This document shows positions 17,014 to 26,083 of a DNA stretch of 46,602 nucleotides, in pieces (position 1 is the stretch's first letter; each line of letters begins with the position of its first letter). Made by a program: the position numbers and the translations under genes. The DNA is from an uncultured Robiginitomaculum sp. (GTDB lineage Bacteria; Pseudomonadota; Alphaproteobacteria; Caulobacterales; Maricaulaceae). The notes under the pieces were generated by a model, which saw only the letters and a list, made by a program, of their open reading frames with translations, had not been told where the DNA came from and searched no databases. The stretch covers positions 1-46,602 of the forward strand of contig CALLXE010000013.1 in the NCBI GenBank assembly GCA_938015875.1, in the 5' to 3' direction.

Positions 17014-18344
17014 CCTTTGACGGGCGTATTGATGAAATCAGCCAGTTGTTCCGTCAACAGATCGACAAGTGTGCTGTCGTCCCCCTCGGCCATAATACGG
17101 ATCAAAGGCTCTGTCCCGGATGCGCGCACTAAAATGCGTCCGCCCTCGCCCATCTGCGTATCGGCCTTGGCAATTGCGGCCATGAAACCTGCATTTTCCA
17201 TCGGGCTTTTGCCGGCATAACGTACATTTACCAGCTTTTGCGGCACGGGCGTAAACACGCGAAGCGCCTCGCTCGCCGGCGTGTTCATCGCTGCGATTTG
17301 AGCCAAGACAGCAATTGCGGCCAGCGTGCCGTCGCCGGTTGGGCCGTAATCCGTCAGCAATAAGTGACCGGACTGTTCCCCGCCAATATTAAAGCCGGCC
17401 TCACGCATCCGGGCGGCGACATGTTTATCGCCGACGGGCGTTCGGTCGAGCGTCAGGCCCTGCCCGCTTAAAAACCGTTCCAATCCTAAATTCGACATGA
17501 CCGTCGCGACAATGCCTGCGCCTTTCAGCGTCCCGTCAGCATGAGCAGCCCGCGCCATGAAGCCCAGAAGCTGATCGCCATCGACCGCACGGCCTTGCTC
17601 GTCGACCATAATCAGCCGATCCGCATCACCGTCAAGCGCCACGCCGATATCTGCGCCGGACTTAACAACGGCCTGGCTCAGCACTTGCGTATGCGTGGAG
17701 CCGCAGTCCCGATTAATGTTGCGCCCGTCCGGAGTATTCCCGATGACCGTCAAGGATGTTGCACCAAGCGCCCGCAGCGCCGCCGGCGCGGTTTCAAACG
17801 CAGCGCCATTCGCGCAATCCAGCACGATTTTCAGACCTGATAAATCGGCAGCCTTAAAACCGGCGGTCAGAGCGGCAACATAAGCACCGCCGGCATCATC
17901 ACGGGATAATATGCTGCCGGGCTTAATATCGCTATGCGGCGCGTCCAAGCCCTCTTCAATGGCAATTTCTTCGTCGCGGGACAGTTTCGTTCCGCCGGAC
18001 TTGAAGAACTTAATCCCGTTATCGTGCCACGGATTGTGCGACGCTGTAATCATCACGCCGAAATCCGCCCCGACATGATCAATGCTCATGGCAAGGGCCG
18101 GCGTCGGCACGACCCCGATGTGAGTCACGTCAATGCCTGCGCTGATAAGGCCTTCCGTCAGCGCGTCTTGTATTTCAGGACCTGACAGGCGGGTATCGCG
18201 ACCGATAACGCACCGGCGGGCTTTTGACGTGCTGCGCATATGCCGCCCGGCAGACGCCGCAATGGCGCGCAATATATCTGCTGTCAGCGCGCCCTCGCCT
18301 GCTTTCCCGCGAATACCGTCTGTTCCGAATTTGGCCTTTGCCAT
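17010..18344 (-). CDS. glmM: Phosphoglucosamine mutase
   Basis: 444 residues from the ATG at 18344 (AGGA eight bases upstream; family members open MAKAKFGTDGIRG or similar). GlmM converts glucosamine-6-phosphate to glucosamine-1-phosphate on the way to UDP-GlcNAc for peptidoglycan and lipopolysaccharide. The active-site phosphoserine loop is MITASHNPWHDNGIKFF, the metal-binding loop is ALDGDADRLIMVD, the sugar-binding loop is GGEQSGHL, and the phosphate-binding loop is VRASGTEPLIRIM. It is divergently arranged with glmS, which makes its substrate, across 195 bases. That pairing is neat but glmM more often sits next to folP or ftsH. Confidence 0.97.
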   Translation of the reverse strand: MAKAKFGTDGIRGKAGEGALTADILRAIAASAGRHMRSTSKARRCVIGRDTRLSGPEIQDALTEGLISAGIDVTHIGVVPTPALAMSIDHVGADFGVMITASHNPWHDNGIKFFKSGGTKLSRDEEIAIEEGLDAPHSDIKPGSILSRDDAGGAYVAALTAGFKAADLSGLKIVLDCANGAAFETAPAALRALGATSLTVIGNTPDGRNINRDCGSTHTQVLSQAVVKSGADIGVALDGDADRLIMVDEQGRAVDGDQLLGFMARAAHADGTLKGAGIVATVMSNLGLERFLSGQGLTLDRTPVGDKHVAARMREAGFNIGGEQSGHLLLTDYGPTGDGTLAAIAVLAQIAAMNTPASEALRVFTPVPQKLVNVRYAGKSPMENAGFMAAIAKADTQMGEGGRILVRASGTEPLIRIMAEGDDSTLVDLLTEQLADFINTPVKG

Positions 18345-18448
18345 GAAATAGTCCTGCCTTTGTCGCATTTAACCCTTTGCAACAGGATAATCCGGGCAGG
18401 TGAAAATGGCGTTAAACGATACACATTGTGATTTACGTGATCTTTACA

Positions 18449-18482
18449 CCGATTTGCCAGAATTCTACCACACGGCAATCGG
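18449..18482 (+). promoter_or_regulatory. Hairpin in the glmS leader
   Basis: CCGATTTGCC and GGCAATCGG pair over 9 bp with one bulged T and a 15-base loop, followed by TTTATT, 57 bases before the glmS start. It could be an attenuator or a protein/sRNA-binding site. It has no likeness to the glmS ribozyme. Confidence 0.35.
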
Positions 18483-18539
18483 TTTATTCGCCTAAAGGGG
18501 GAATATCATTTGTGACCTTAGCCTTATCGGGACTTTTAT

Positions 18540-20351
18540 ATGTGCGGAATTATCGGAATTGTCGGCAACAGGCCTGTTGCGCCCCGTCTTGTCGATGGGC
18601 TGAAACGATTGGAATATCGCGGATATGACAGCGCCGGCATCGCCGTCATTGAAGGCGGTGATTTAAAACGCAGTCGCGCCAAAGGCAAAATCGTCGAGCT
18701 TGAGGCAGAGCTGTCCCGCGCGCCGATTGATGGTTTGATCGGAATCGCCCATACGCGCTGGGCGACCCACGGCAAACCGACGGTTGCTAACGCGCATCCG
18801 CATATTTCCGGCCGGGTTGCAGTTGTCCATAACGGCATTATCGAAAATTACGAGACTTTGCGGGCAAGCTTTGACGGCGCGCGCAATTTTGAAAGCGACA
18901 CCGATACCGAAGTTGTTGCGCATATTATGGATGCCGCCCTGTCCGCCGGCATGACGCCCAAAGACGCGTTCGCCCATACCTTAAAGCAGCTGCACGGCGC
19001 GTTTGCTCTTGGAGTTATTGTCGGGGATAACGCCGGTCACATTTATGCAGCTCGGCGCGGCTCCCCTTTAGCGATTGGCCTTGGGGACGGCGAGAATTAT
19101 ATCGGCTCTGACGCCATCGCTCTGGCGGCCCTGTCATCGGATATGGTTTATTTGGAAGAAGGCGACAGCGCGATTATCACCGCGAACTCCGTTGAAATTT
19201 TTGATGAGAACGGCACAGCCGTATCCCGGGACACGACCCGTATTGATGATGCCGCGATTGCTACAGATAAAGGTCCGTTTGCCCATTACATGCTCAAAGA
19301 AGTACACGAGCAAGTCCGCACAACCGGTCAAACGCTTTCTAATTATGCCGACGGCGAGAGCGTTAAAGCGCCGGAAGGTCTGGACTTTACCGCCTTTGAT
19401 CGGCTGACATTAATTGCCTGCGGCACCGCCTCTTACGCCGGCCATGTGGCGAAGTATTGGTTTGAGCAAATCGCGCAAATGCCGTGCGAAATCGACATTG
19501 CATCCGAATTTCGGTATCGCAGCCCGGTCTTGTCCCCGCGCGGATTGGCGATGGTAATCTCTCAATCCGGAGAAACTGCCGACACTTTGGCCGCCCTGCG
19601 CTACTGCAAAGAAAAAGGCCAAACGACCATCGCTTTGGTCAACGTCATGACGTCCACCATGGCGCGCGAGGCCGATATTGCCATCCCCATCGACGCCGGA
19701 CCGGAAATAGGCGTGGCGTCCACCAAAGCGTTTACATCGCAGCTTATGGCGCTCTACGCTCTGTCGGTTTTAGCCGGTAAGCAGCGCGGCGGCATTGACG
19801 TCGCTGCTGAGGCTGATTTGATGAAGGCCGCAGCCGCTGTGCCGGCCTTAGTCGGGAAATCCTTGCTTTTGGACGCGCAAATCAAGACCCTCGCCGCTGA
19901 TTTGGCCGGCAATCGCAGCGCGTTCTATCTGGGACGCGGGCCGCATTTTCCGCTCGCTCTTGAAGGGGCGTTAAAGCTGAAGGAAATCAGCTATATCCAC
20001 GCGGAAGGATATGCCGCGGGCGAGCTGAAACACGGTCCGATTGCCCTCATCGAAGACGGAACACCGGTAATTGTCATTGCTCCCTTTGACGAGCTTTTTG
20101 AAAAAACCGTGTCTAACATGCAGGAAGTCCTGTCCCGCGGCGCGAAAGTCACCTTGATTACGGATGCAAAGGGCGCAAAACTCGCTGGACATATGGCCCA
20201 CGCGGTTTTGACCGTGCCTGACATGCCGCAAACCGTTGCGCCGATTGTCCTGTCTGTCCCCGTACAGCTTTTGGCCTATCACACCGCCCTGGCCCTTGGC
20301 ACTGATGTTGATCAGCCCCGCAATCTCGCTAAATCCGTTACCGTAGAATAG
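18540..20351 (+). CDS. glmS: Glutamine-fructose-6-phosphate aminotransferase (isomerizing)
   Basis: 603 residues. GlmS makes glucosamine-6-phosphate from fructose-6-phosphate and glutamine, the entry step to amino sugars. The N-terminal glutaminase has the nucleophilic Cys directly after the start Met (MCGIIGIVGNR), RRLEYRGYDSAG-like KRLEYRGYDSAG, and the glutamine-binding HTRWATHGKP. Two sugar isomerase (SIS) domains follow, with SQSGETADTLAALR and the C-terminal DVDQPRNLAKSVTVE that closes the active site. The full enzyme is present. No strong ribosome site precedes the ATG. galU follows after 8 bases, so both are probably on one mRNA. Confidence 0.97.
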   Translation: MCGIIGIVGNRPVAPRLVDGLKRLEYRGYDSAGIAVIEGGDLKRSRAKGKIVELEAELSRAPIDGLIGIAHTRWATHGKPTVANAHPHISGRVAVVHNGIIENYETLRASFDGARNFESDTDTEVVAHIMDAALSAGMTPKDAFAHTLKQLHGAFALGVIVGDNAGHIYAARRGSPLAIGLGDGENYIGSDAIALAALSSDMVYLEEGDSAIITANSVEIFDENGTAVSRDTTRIDDAAIATDKGPFAHYMLKEVHEQVRTTGQTLSNYADGESVKAPEGLDFTAFDRLTLIACGTASYAGHVAKYWFEQIAQMPCEIDIASEFRYRSPVLSPRGLAMVISQSGETADTLAALRYCKEKGQTTIALVNVMTSTMAREADIAIPIDAGPEIGVASTKAFTSQLMALYALSVLAGKQRGGIDVAAEADLMKAAAAVPALVGKSLLLDAQIKTLAADLAGNRSAFYLGRGPHFPLALEGALKLKEISYIHAEGYAAGELKHGPIALIEDGTPVIVIAPFDELFEKTVSNMQEVLSRGAKVTLITDAKGAKLAGHMAHAVLTVPDMPQTVAPIVLSVPVQLLAYHTALALGTDVDQPRNLAKSVTVE

Positions 20352-20359
20352 AGCCCGAT

Positions 20360-21247
20360 ATGACTATAAAACCCGTCCGCAAAGCCGTTCTGCCCGTCGC
20401 CGGATTTGGCACGCGCGTCCTGCCGGCTACGAAATCCGTCCCCAAAGAAATGCTGACTGTGGTAGATCGGCCCGCCCTGCAATATGTGGTGGACGAGGCG
20501 ATGGCTGCCGGCATTACCCATATCGTCTTTGTGACGGGCCGCAATAAAGGCGCGATCGAGGATTATTTTGACCGCGCGTTTGAGCTTGAAGTCACGCTGG
20601 ACGCAAAACGCAAAACCGCCATTTTAGACGAACTGATGCAAACGGTTCCCAAAGCGGGCTCCGTCAGCTTCGTGCGCCAACAATCACCTTTGGGATTGGG
20701 CCATGCCATATGGTGCGCCCGTGATATTATCGGTGACGAGCCCTTTGCCATACTGCTGCCGGATGTTCTGATTAAATCCGAGCAAAGCTGCCTTGCGCAA
20801 ATGATGGAAGCTTACAACCGCGTCGGCGGCAATATTATTGCTGTGGACGCCGTGCCGGATGAACGCATTTCAAGTTACGGCGTCATTGCCCCGGACAAAA
20901 CAGCCGCAAAGGACGGCCCCCTGACGAAAATGACGGGTATGGTTGAAAAACCGGAGTTGAAAGACGCGCCCTCGAATTTAAAAATCACAGGTCGCTATAT
21001 TCTTCAACCGGAAATTATGGCCTTGCTTCGCGATCAGGAAGCCGGCGCCGGCGGAGAGATCCAACTCACCGACGCTATGGCACGCATGATGAGCAGCCAG
21101 AGCTTTCACGGTTTTGAATATGCCGGACAGGATTACGATTGCGGCTCAAAGGAAGGCTATTTCGAAGCCGTTGCGGCCTATGCCATTGATCACCCGCAAA
21201 TCGGGCCTGCTGCGCGCAAAATTATGCAGGATTTGCTTAAAAACTAA
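20360..21247 (+). CDS. galU: UTP-glucose-1-phosphate uridylyltransferase
   Basis: 295 residues. GalU makes UDP-glucose from glucose-1-phosphate and UTP, for polysaccharide and lipopolysaccharide sugars. The nucleotide-binding loop GFGTRVLPATKSVPKEML is intact with its catalytic Lys, followed by QYVVDEAMAAGI, VRQQSPLGLGHAIWCARD (UDP-glucose loop), LLPDVLI (metal-binding Asp) and MVEKP. The C terminus YDCGSKEGYFEA is also typical. It is 8 bases downstream of glmS. The 3' end overlaps the stop codon of the opposite gene by four bases (21244-21247). Confidence 0.96.
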   Translation: MTIKPVRKAVLPVAGFGTRVLPATKSVPKEMLTVVDRPALQYVVDEAMAAGITHIVFVTGRNKGAIEDYFDRAFELEVTLDAKRKTAILDELMQTVPKAGSVSFVRQQSPLGLGHAIWCARDIIGDEPFAILLPDVLIKSEQSCLAQMMEAYNRVGGNIIAVDAVPDERISSYGVIAPDKTAAKDGPLTKMTGMVEKPELKDAPSNLKITGRYILQPEIMALLRDQEAGAGGEIQLTDAMARMMSSQSFHGFEYAGQDYDCGSKEGYFEAVAAYAIDHPQIGPAARKIMQDLLKN

Positions 21248-21825
21248 TCGAGCACTTTTACGCGGATACTTTGCAGGTCCATCGTACGTTTTTTTCCGTC
21301 CCAATCGGGCCACATGCCGACATAATCCGACGCCGGTTCGCCGCGCGGCGGATTGGTTTTGAAAATGACGACATAGTCCTGATATTGGCCGGTAAGACCG
21401 AAAAACTCTTCTTCGCTGTCGCCTCTGCCTGCCGTAAAATATTGCATGGCAAATTCATCGCTTGGGTTTTCCGCACCGGCTTTGGCCCGCACAGTGACTT
21501 CCAGCGTTTTTCCGCCAAAGGCTGCCTCGTAATTGGGGCCGAGCGTGACGAAGACGCCGGCAGAAGGCGGCGCGTTTTCCTTGGATTGGTGGGCAGACAA
21601 AACCGCATGGCTGACCACGCCATCGCTGTTAACCGCATAACGCACCATCGTCCCGGGCGCATTAACCAGTCGGCGCAAATCATCGCCTTGCGCAATGTAG
21701 CCTTGCGCAATGATTTCCTCAGGCGTCAGTTCAGGTGTTTTAAGCGGCCCGCCTGCATATAATGCAGCCGCGATAATTGCCCCAATCAGAAGCACAATAA
21801 AGGGATAGAAAAATCGATCAGACAT
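21244..21825 (-). CDS. Membrane-anchored protein of unknown function
   Basis: 193 residues. An N-terminal hydrophobic stretch (FFYPFIVLLIGAIIAAALYA) with no clear cleavage site looks like a signal anchor, leaving a periplasmic domain. That domain has a jelly-roll-like run of strands (GVFVTLGPNYEAAFGGKTLE, VTVRAKAGAENPSDEFAMQY, YQDYVVIFKTN) and ends with aromatic/charged VGMWPDWDGKKRTMDLQSIR; a carbohydrate-binding-like sandwich is possible. I recognise no named family. It converges on galU with overlapping 3' ends and lies 27 bases from the Hsp70-like gene, with which it shares the strand, so it might be the last gene of that operon or have its own promoter. Confidence 0.65.
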   Translation of the reverse strand: MSDRFFYPFIVLLIGAIIAAALYAGGPLKTPELTPEEIIAQGYIAQGDDLRRLVNAPGTMVRYAVNSDGVVSHAVLSAHQSKENAPPSAGVFVTLGPNYEAAFGGKTLEVTVRAKAGAENPSDEFAMQYFTAGRGDSEEEFFGLTGQYQDYVVIFKTNPPRGEPASDYVGMWPDWDGKKRTMDLQSIRVKVLD

Positions 21826-21852
21826 AATGCACGGTATGAAGAGCGTGGCCGG

Positions 21853-23763
21853 TTAAATCAAGAATAATACGGCCCGTTCATCCGTGCGATCAATAAGCGC
21901 CGAAGACAGGGTTTCAACCAGTTCGCCGGAGAAACGCTCAGAGGCAGCCTCTTTCCACGCTTTTTGCACAGTCAGGATGATGTCGCCGCGCTGTTGTTTT
22001 GAGGCTTTTCGCAGTCGTCCGTCCGTCATGGTTTTGCGCAGCAGCAAAGGCAGGTTCGATGCCTTCATCTTCCCCTCCAACGCTTTACGCCCGAAAACGA
22101 TGCCGCCAAGGCCCGCTGCGCCGCCCAGGGCCAAACCGATAGGATTGGTTAAAAGCGGCAGCAGCAGATTGGCTTTCGCCAGTATCACGCCAATAACAAT
22201 GGCAGAAACCGTTGTCCCGGCAATGGCCGTGTCCTGCTCCATATTGGCCAGCTTTGGCATGGACATGCTCAGTCCTTCCAAATGGCGGCTGACATGGGCG
22301 CTGTCATCAAGTGACAGAACCATAGCCGGCAGGCCGTGATTACGGCAAAGCGGATCGGTATCTTTTTCAATGTCCCGCTGAAGCGCTGCGAACCACTCCT
22401 CAATGACGGGGCGAAGCTCATCGCGAGCCTCGTCGCTGATGAGCCACGCTTTAACCCGGCCTTCCAAATCGGCTTCAATTTGCGTCAGGGTTTCGATGTT
22501 CCCGCTGCGCCAATCGCGAAACGCAGGCAGAACGCAATTCTCTATCAGGGCATCAACCAAGACAGGTGCGAGAACATCACCCAAAGCATCCGTTGCTGCG
22601 TTGGCTTTGCCGTGCACAGCGCCGCCGGGAGCAAGGAGTGCCTTGACTTCCTGCTTAAAATTGCCGTGCAAATATTCAAATCGGCCGAGCCATGCAAGGC
22701 CCCGCGCAATGGCAAATTCCGGCTCTGCGCCGCGCACAATATTGGCCTGCGGGAAGGCGCGCTCACACGCCGGACCGACCAGCGGCAAACGCGACGCCCC
22801 GCCGGTTAACAGCACGGTCTCCGGCGCCCGCCCGCCCAGCATATCAATGGTTTCGCGCAGGGCGTAATCAAAAGCGTCCGGCCAATTATAGCCGTTCAGC
22901 GCCGCAATATCGGCCGATAAAATCACATCGGAATCCGCCTTATCAATACGAATTTCAAACAATACTCCGCCATCCACCGGCAATCGGCGCAGCATTTCCA
23001 CCGGCAGATCATCGCCGTTAAAATACTGCTCTTTGGCGAGCCGGCACCAATATTCCATGATAGGGCGGTAATGCGGATAGCGCGCAATCAGTTTTTCAAT
23101 CTTCTTACGATCCTTCTGGCGGGCCAAATTACGCTCAAATATCAGACCATCCAAAAGACCGGAGCCAAGCACATTATGCCCGACATCTTCGGCAGACAAA
23201 TCACGGCAATAGGTAAAGTCCGTTGTCGAGCTTCCGATATCGACGATCAGAACCGATGACCGCGCGGCCTCGAGTGACAGATAGCCCTGCTCTAACGCCG
23301 TCATTAACGCCGCGCGCGATTCCGGCGCAACGGTTACATTCGCAAGCCCGGTATCTTTAAATACGGAAGCGTAATTCATGCGATCTTGGCCGCTCCATCC
23401 GGACGGGCAACCGATAATGAACCGGCTGTCTTTCAGGCCTTGAATTTTCTTATCCGCCGCCAGTTCCGTCATCAGGGTTTTTGTAAAAAGCTGCGTTGGC
23501 TCTGTTATCGCCGGGTCAGTTAAATCGCGGCCTTTGAACTTCACCCAGACCTTCGCGTCTTTGCCCATGGCGGAAATATTGACGGCCTGAGCGCCGATGG
23601 AGACTTCGCTCTTTTGCCGGGCGACAGCGGTCACAAATGTGCGTTCGCCGCGAAACTCTAATATCTCAGGCTCGCGCATGGCTTTGGCATAAGCACGGCC
23701 CATAGCGGTTTCGCCGTGGCCAAGATCATAGCCGATAAATTCCAAATCTGTTTTACGGCTCAT
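21853..23763 (-). CDS. Hsp70-like ATPase with a hydrophobic, membrane-type C-terminal domain
   Basis: 636 residues from the ATG at 23763, inside the 3' end of the preceding gene (11-base overlap). The Hsp70/actin ATPase domain is complete: phosphate-1 FIGYDLGHGETA (9-20), connect-1 FIIGCPSGWSGQDR (115-128) with APESRAAL, phosphate-2 VLIVDIGSSTTDFTY (171-185), adenosine motif TVLLTGGASRLPLVG (316-330), and PEFAIARGLAW (348-358). There is no canonical beta-sandwich peptide-binding domain. Instead residues 365-510 are helical, then 514-558 form a hydrophobic hairpin with a Gly-rich second half (NPIGLALGGAAGLGGIVFG), then a basic helical tail. It should bind ATP and a membrane. A dedicated chaperone or a membrane-shaping role is inferred. 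Its partner appears to be the GrpE-like gene product just upstream. Confidence 0.75.
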   Translation of the reverse strand: MSRKTDLEFIGYDLGHGETAMGRAYAKAMREPEILEFRGERTFVTAVARQKSEVSIGAQAVNISAMGKDAKVWVKFKGRDLTDPAITEPTQLFTKTLMTELAADKKIQGLKDSRFIIGCPSGWSGQDRMNYASVFKDTGLANVTVAPESRAALMTALEQGYLSLEAARSSVLIVDIGSSTTDFTYCRDLSAEDVGHNVLGSGLLDGLIFERNLARQKDRKKIEKLIARYPHYRPIMEYWCRLAKEQYFNGDDLPVEMLRRLPVDGGVLFEIRIDKADSDVILSADIAALNGYNWPDAFDYALRETIDMLGGRAPETVLLTGGASRLPLVGPACERAFPQANIVRGAEPEFAIARGLAWLGRFEYLHGNFKQEVKALLAPGGAVHGKANAATDALGDVLAPVLVDALIENCVLPAFRDWRSGNIETLTQIEADLEGRVKAWLISDEARDELRPVIEEWFAALQRDIEKDTDPLCRNHGLPAMVLSLDDSAHVSRHLEGLSMSMPKLANMEQDTAIAGTTVSAIVIGVILAKANLLLPLLTNPIGLALGGAAGLGGIVFGRKALEGKMKASNLPLLLRKTMTDGRLRKASKQQRGDIILTVQKAWKEAASERFSGELVETLSSALIDRTDERAVLFLI

Positions 23764-24673
23764 CGGATGTCCATACACTGCCGCGCCTTAAAACCTGATC
23801 CCCTTTAACCAAAGCGGGGGCCGCCATAACCGGGCCTTTACCGCTCATGCCAATGCCCGGCAAAACATCAAACAAGCGCTTGTCATTCTTGGAATAGGTC
23901 ACAGTCTCAATCCCCTCGGCCCGCAACGCGCCCTTAAGTTCAGTATCGATCAGACGAAGCGCAAAGTCACCGTCGCCGGCAGCATTTGCCTCAAGCATAC
24001 CGTGAACAAATCCCATTAAACGACTGTTATCATGCCAAAACTGTTCCGGCGCAGGCTCTGATAATCGCAGCAATATATGATCGGCTGTTCGCAGTGCATC
24101 AGCAAGGCCATCGACAAATCCGGCGCTGTTGACCGTCAGGCGCGCATCAGCAAGACGCGCCAAACCATCCGGCCCGGTAATCTGCGCCGGTTTTTTAAGG
24201 CCAATAAACGGTATTTTCGTCAGCAGTTTTTTCCAATCCGCGGGATCAAAAAACCGCAGCGCGGCCAGAACGGCGGCAGCCATAATGGCTGTGCGCGATT
24301 CCTGCAAAAACCCCAAAACGGCAAAACCGGCCGCCACCATATAAAAAATTGAACTGCCCGCAATTTCGCGCTTGGGCTGCGTCGGAACTTCGCGCCAGAC
24401 GATCTCTGCCCGGGCTCCACTGTCCAAAACACCCGCCCCGGCCTTCACCATTTCGATCAACCAAAGCCCGGCCTTATGCACCTGAACATCGGAGGTTTGC
24501 TGCGCGAAAACGGTTCCGGTTCGGTCCAGCGCTTTACGGGCTTCACTGACAATCATCGCTGCTGATTTATCATCGCCGGACAGGAGCGTTTGCAAATCGC
24601 GGCGCTCACTCTCGAAGGCTCGCGCCAAGGAGGGAGCTTGCGAATGCGCGGCTGTGATATCGGTCGACTTCAT
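23753..24673 (-). CDS. Membrane protein with a GrpE-like C-terminal end, partner of the Hsp70-like protein
   Basis: 306 residues from the ATG at 24673. Residues 15-95 are helical and charged; 104-142 form a hydrophobic pair (GSSIFYMVAAGFAVLGFLQ, AIMAAAVLAALRFF), probably a membrane hairpin. The C-terminal third resembles the GrpE layout: a four-helix-like stretch LRLIDTELKGALRAEGIETV (239-258), then KRLFDVLPGIG and a beta-wing end APALVKGDQVLRRGSVW. GrpE is the nucleotide exchange factor of DnaK, so this would be a membrane-bound exchange factor for the adjacent Hsp70-like ATPase. The likeness is read by eye and is modest. The next gene starts within its last codons, so the two are coupled. 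gltX lies 50 bases upstream. Confidence 0.65.
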   Translation of the reverse strand: MKSTDITAAHSQAPSLARAFESERRDLQTLLSGDDKSAAMIVSEARKALDRTGTVFAQQTSDVQVHKAGLWLIEMVKAGAGVLDSGARAEIVWREVPTQPKREIAGSSIFYMVAAGFAVLGFLQESRTAIMAAAVLAALRFFDPADWKKLLTKIPFIGLKKPAQITGPDGLARLADARLTVNSAGFVDGLADALRTADHILLRLSEPAPEQFWHDNSRLMGFVHGMLEANAAGDGDFALRLIDTELKGALRAEGIETVTYSKNDKRLFDVLPGIGMSGKGPVMAAPALVKGDQVLRRGSVWTSDEP

Positions 24674-24723
24674 AGGGTAGATGTTGGGGGGACGCGGTTG
24701 AAAGTCAAGCCAGGCCAAGCAGC

Positions 24724-26067
24724 CTAGCCCACCTCACCCATCAAACGCGCCTTCGCCTTCTCACTGCCGAGCATGACCAAAACCTGATCCATGCTTGGCC
24801 CGCGAGAGCGGCCCGTCAGCGCAAGCCGCAGCGGCATAAACAAAGTCTTGCCTTTGCGCCCGGTCGCCTCTTTCAACTTCGCCGTACATTCACTCCACGT
24901 TTCTGTTGTAATATTGTCCGGAATGATGGCGGCGGCGGCGCGGCAGAAGTCAAAGTCTTCATCGGCGATTTGCCCGGCCATCGGCGCGTTGAACATCGTC
25001 GCCCAGCCGGCCGCTTCGTGGAATTTCTCTAAATTTGCGCGAATCAATGTCCAAAAATCTTCGCCGTTTTCAATACCCAACGCCTTCAGGCGAGGCTCAG
25101 CCTCTTCATATGGCATGTCATGAAGGACTTTGGCATTGACCAGCGCCAATTCATCCTCGGAAAATCGCGCCGGCGCGCGGCCGATTTTTGAAAATGAAAA
25201 TTCAGACTTCAGCATGTCCAGATCAGGCCTTGCTTCTACCGGATCGGACGTACCGATTTTGCCCAGCAGTGAGCAAATCGCCATAGGCTCTACCCCCTGC
25301 TCGCGCAGTTGATCCATAGACAGCGAGCCAAGACGTTTGGACAGGGCCGAGCCATCTGCGCCGACCAATAAAGGCGTATGCGCAAATATTGGCGGCTCTC
25401 CGCCCAGCGCTTTGAGGATTTCAATCTGCGCGCCGGAGTTTGTGACATGGTCTTCGCCGCGAATAATATGGGTAATCCCCTCGTCTATATCATCCACCAC
25501 GGATGGCAGCGTATAAAGATAAGTGCCGTCGGCGCGGATTAAGACCGGATCGGAAATGCTGGATGTATCAATGCTTTGCTCCCCGCGCACCATATCGTCC
25601 CAGACGACCGGCGCTCCCGACAACTTGAACCGCCAATGAGGCAAACGGCCTTCCAGGCGGTATTCGTTTTTCTGCTCATCAGTAAGCGCCAAACCTGCCC
25701 GGTTATAGGTCGGCGGCTTGCCCTGAGCGCGAGCCAATTTACGCTGGCGATCCAGCTCTTCCGAGGTCTCATAGCACGCATAAAGCAGGCCGGCATCGCG
25801 CAGTTTGGCCGCGGCAGCGTCATAGCGATCAAAACGCTCGCTCTGGTTAAACGTGCCGTCCCATGTGAGGCCCAACCACGTTAAGTCAGTTTTCAGGCCC
25901 TCTTCATAGGCCTTGGTGCTGCGTTCAAGATCCGTGTCATCAACCCGCAGGATCATTGTGCCGCCGGCTTCGCGGACAAACAGCCAGTTCATCAGAGCCG
26001 TACGCACATTGCCGACATGAAGTTTCCCGGTCGGCGACGGGGCAAAGCGAACGATTGGTTTGGTCAT
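24724..26067 (-). CDS. gltX: Glutamate-tRNA ligase
   Basis: 447 residues from the ATG at 26067 (GAGAG upstream, and the HIGH motif then begins at the usual distance). It charges tRNA with glutamate. The class I motifs are FAPSPTGKLHVGNVRT (HIGH variant HVGN) and GSALSKRLGSLS (KMSKS variant LSKR). IRGEDHVTNSGAQIEI is also characteristic. Alphaproteobacteria often have two GltX paralogues, one of which also charges tRNA-Gln for GatCAB; I cannot tell which this is. The gene starts 16 bases after nadE ends, and it is followed by the GrpE-like/Hsp70-like pair on the same strand. Confidence 0.95.
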   Translation of the reverse strand: MTKPIVRFAPSPTGKLHVGNVRTALMNWLFVREAGGTMILRVDDTDLERSTKAYEEGLKTDLTWLGLTWDGTFNQSERFDRYDAAAAKLRDAGLLYACYETSEELDRQRKLARAQGKPPTYNRAGLALTDEQKNEYRLEGRLPHWRFKLSGAPVVWDDMVRGEQSIDTSSISDPVLIRADGTYLYTLPSVVDDIDEGITHIIRGEDHVTNSGAQIEILKALGGEPPIFAHTPLLVGADGSALSKRLGSLSMDQLREQGVEPMAICSLLGKIGTSDPVEARPDLDMLKSEFSFSKIGRAPARFSEDELALVNAKVLHDMPYEEAEPRLKALGIENGEDFWTLIRANLEKFHEAAGWATMFNAPMAGQIADEDFDFCRAAAAIIPDNITTETWSECTAKLKEATGRKGKTLFMPLRLALTGRSRGPSMDQVLVMLGSEKAKARLMGEVG

Positions 26068-26083
26068 AGAAACTCTCGTAAAA

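Noticed and set aside
18345-18539. A glmS ribozyme upstream of glmS
   Set aside because: The leader has one simple hairpin, too little structure for the ribozyme core, and the element is typical of Firmicutes.
22336-23021. Several plus-strand frames across the Hsp70-like gene
   Set aside because: They overlap one another and the intact ATPase gene, and are Pro/Arg/Ala-rich shadows.
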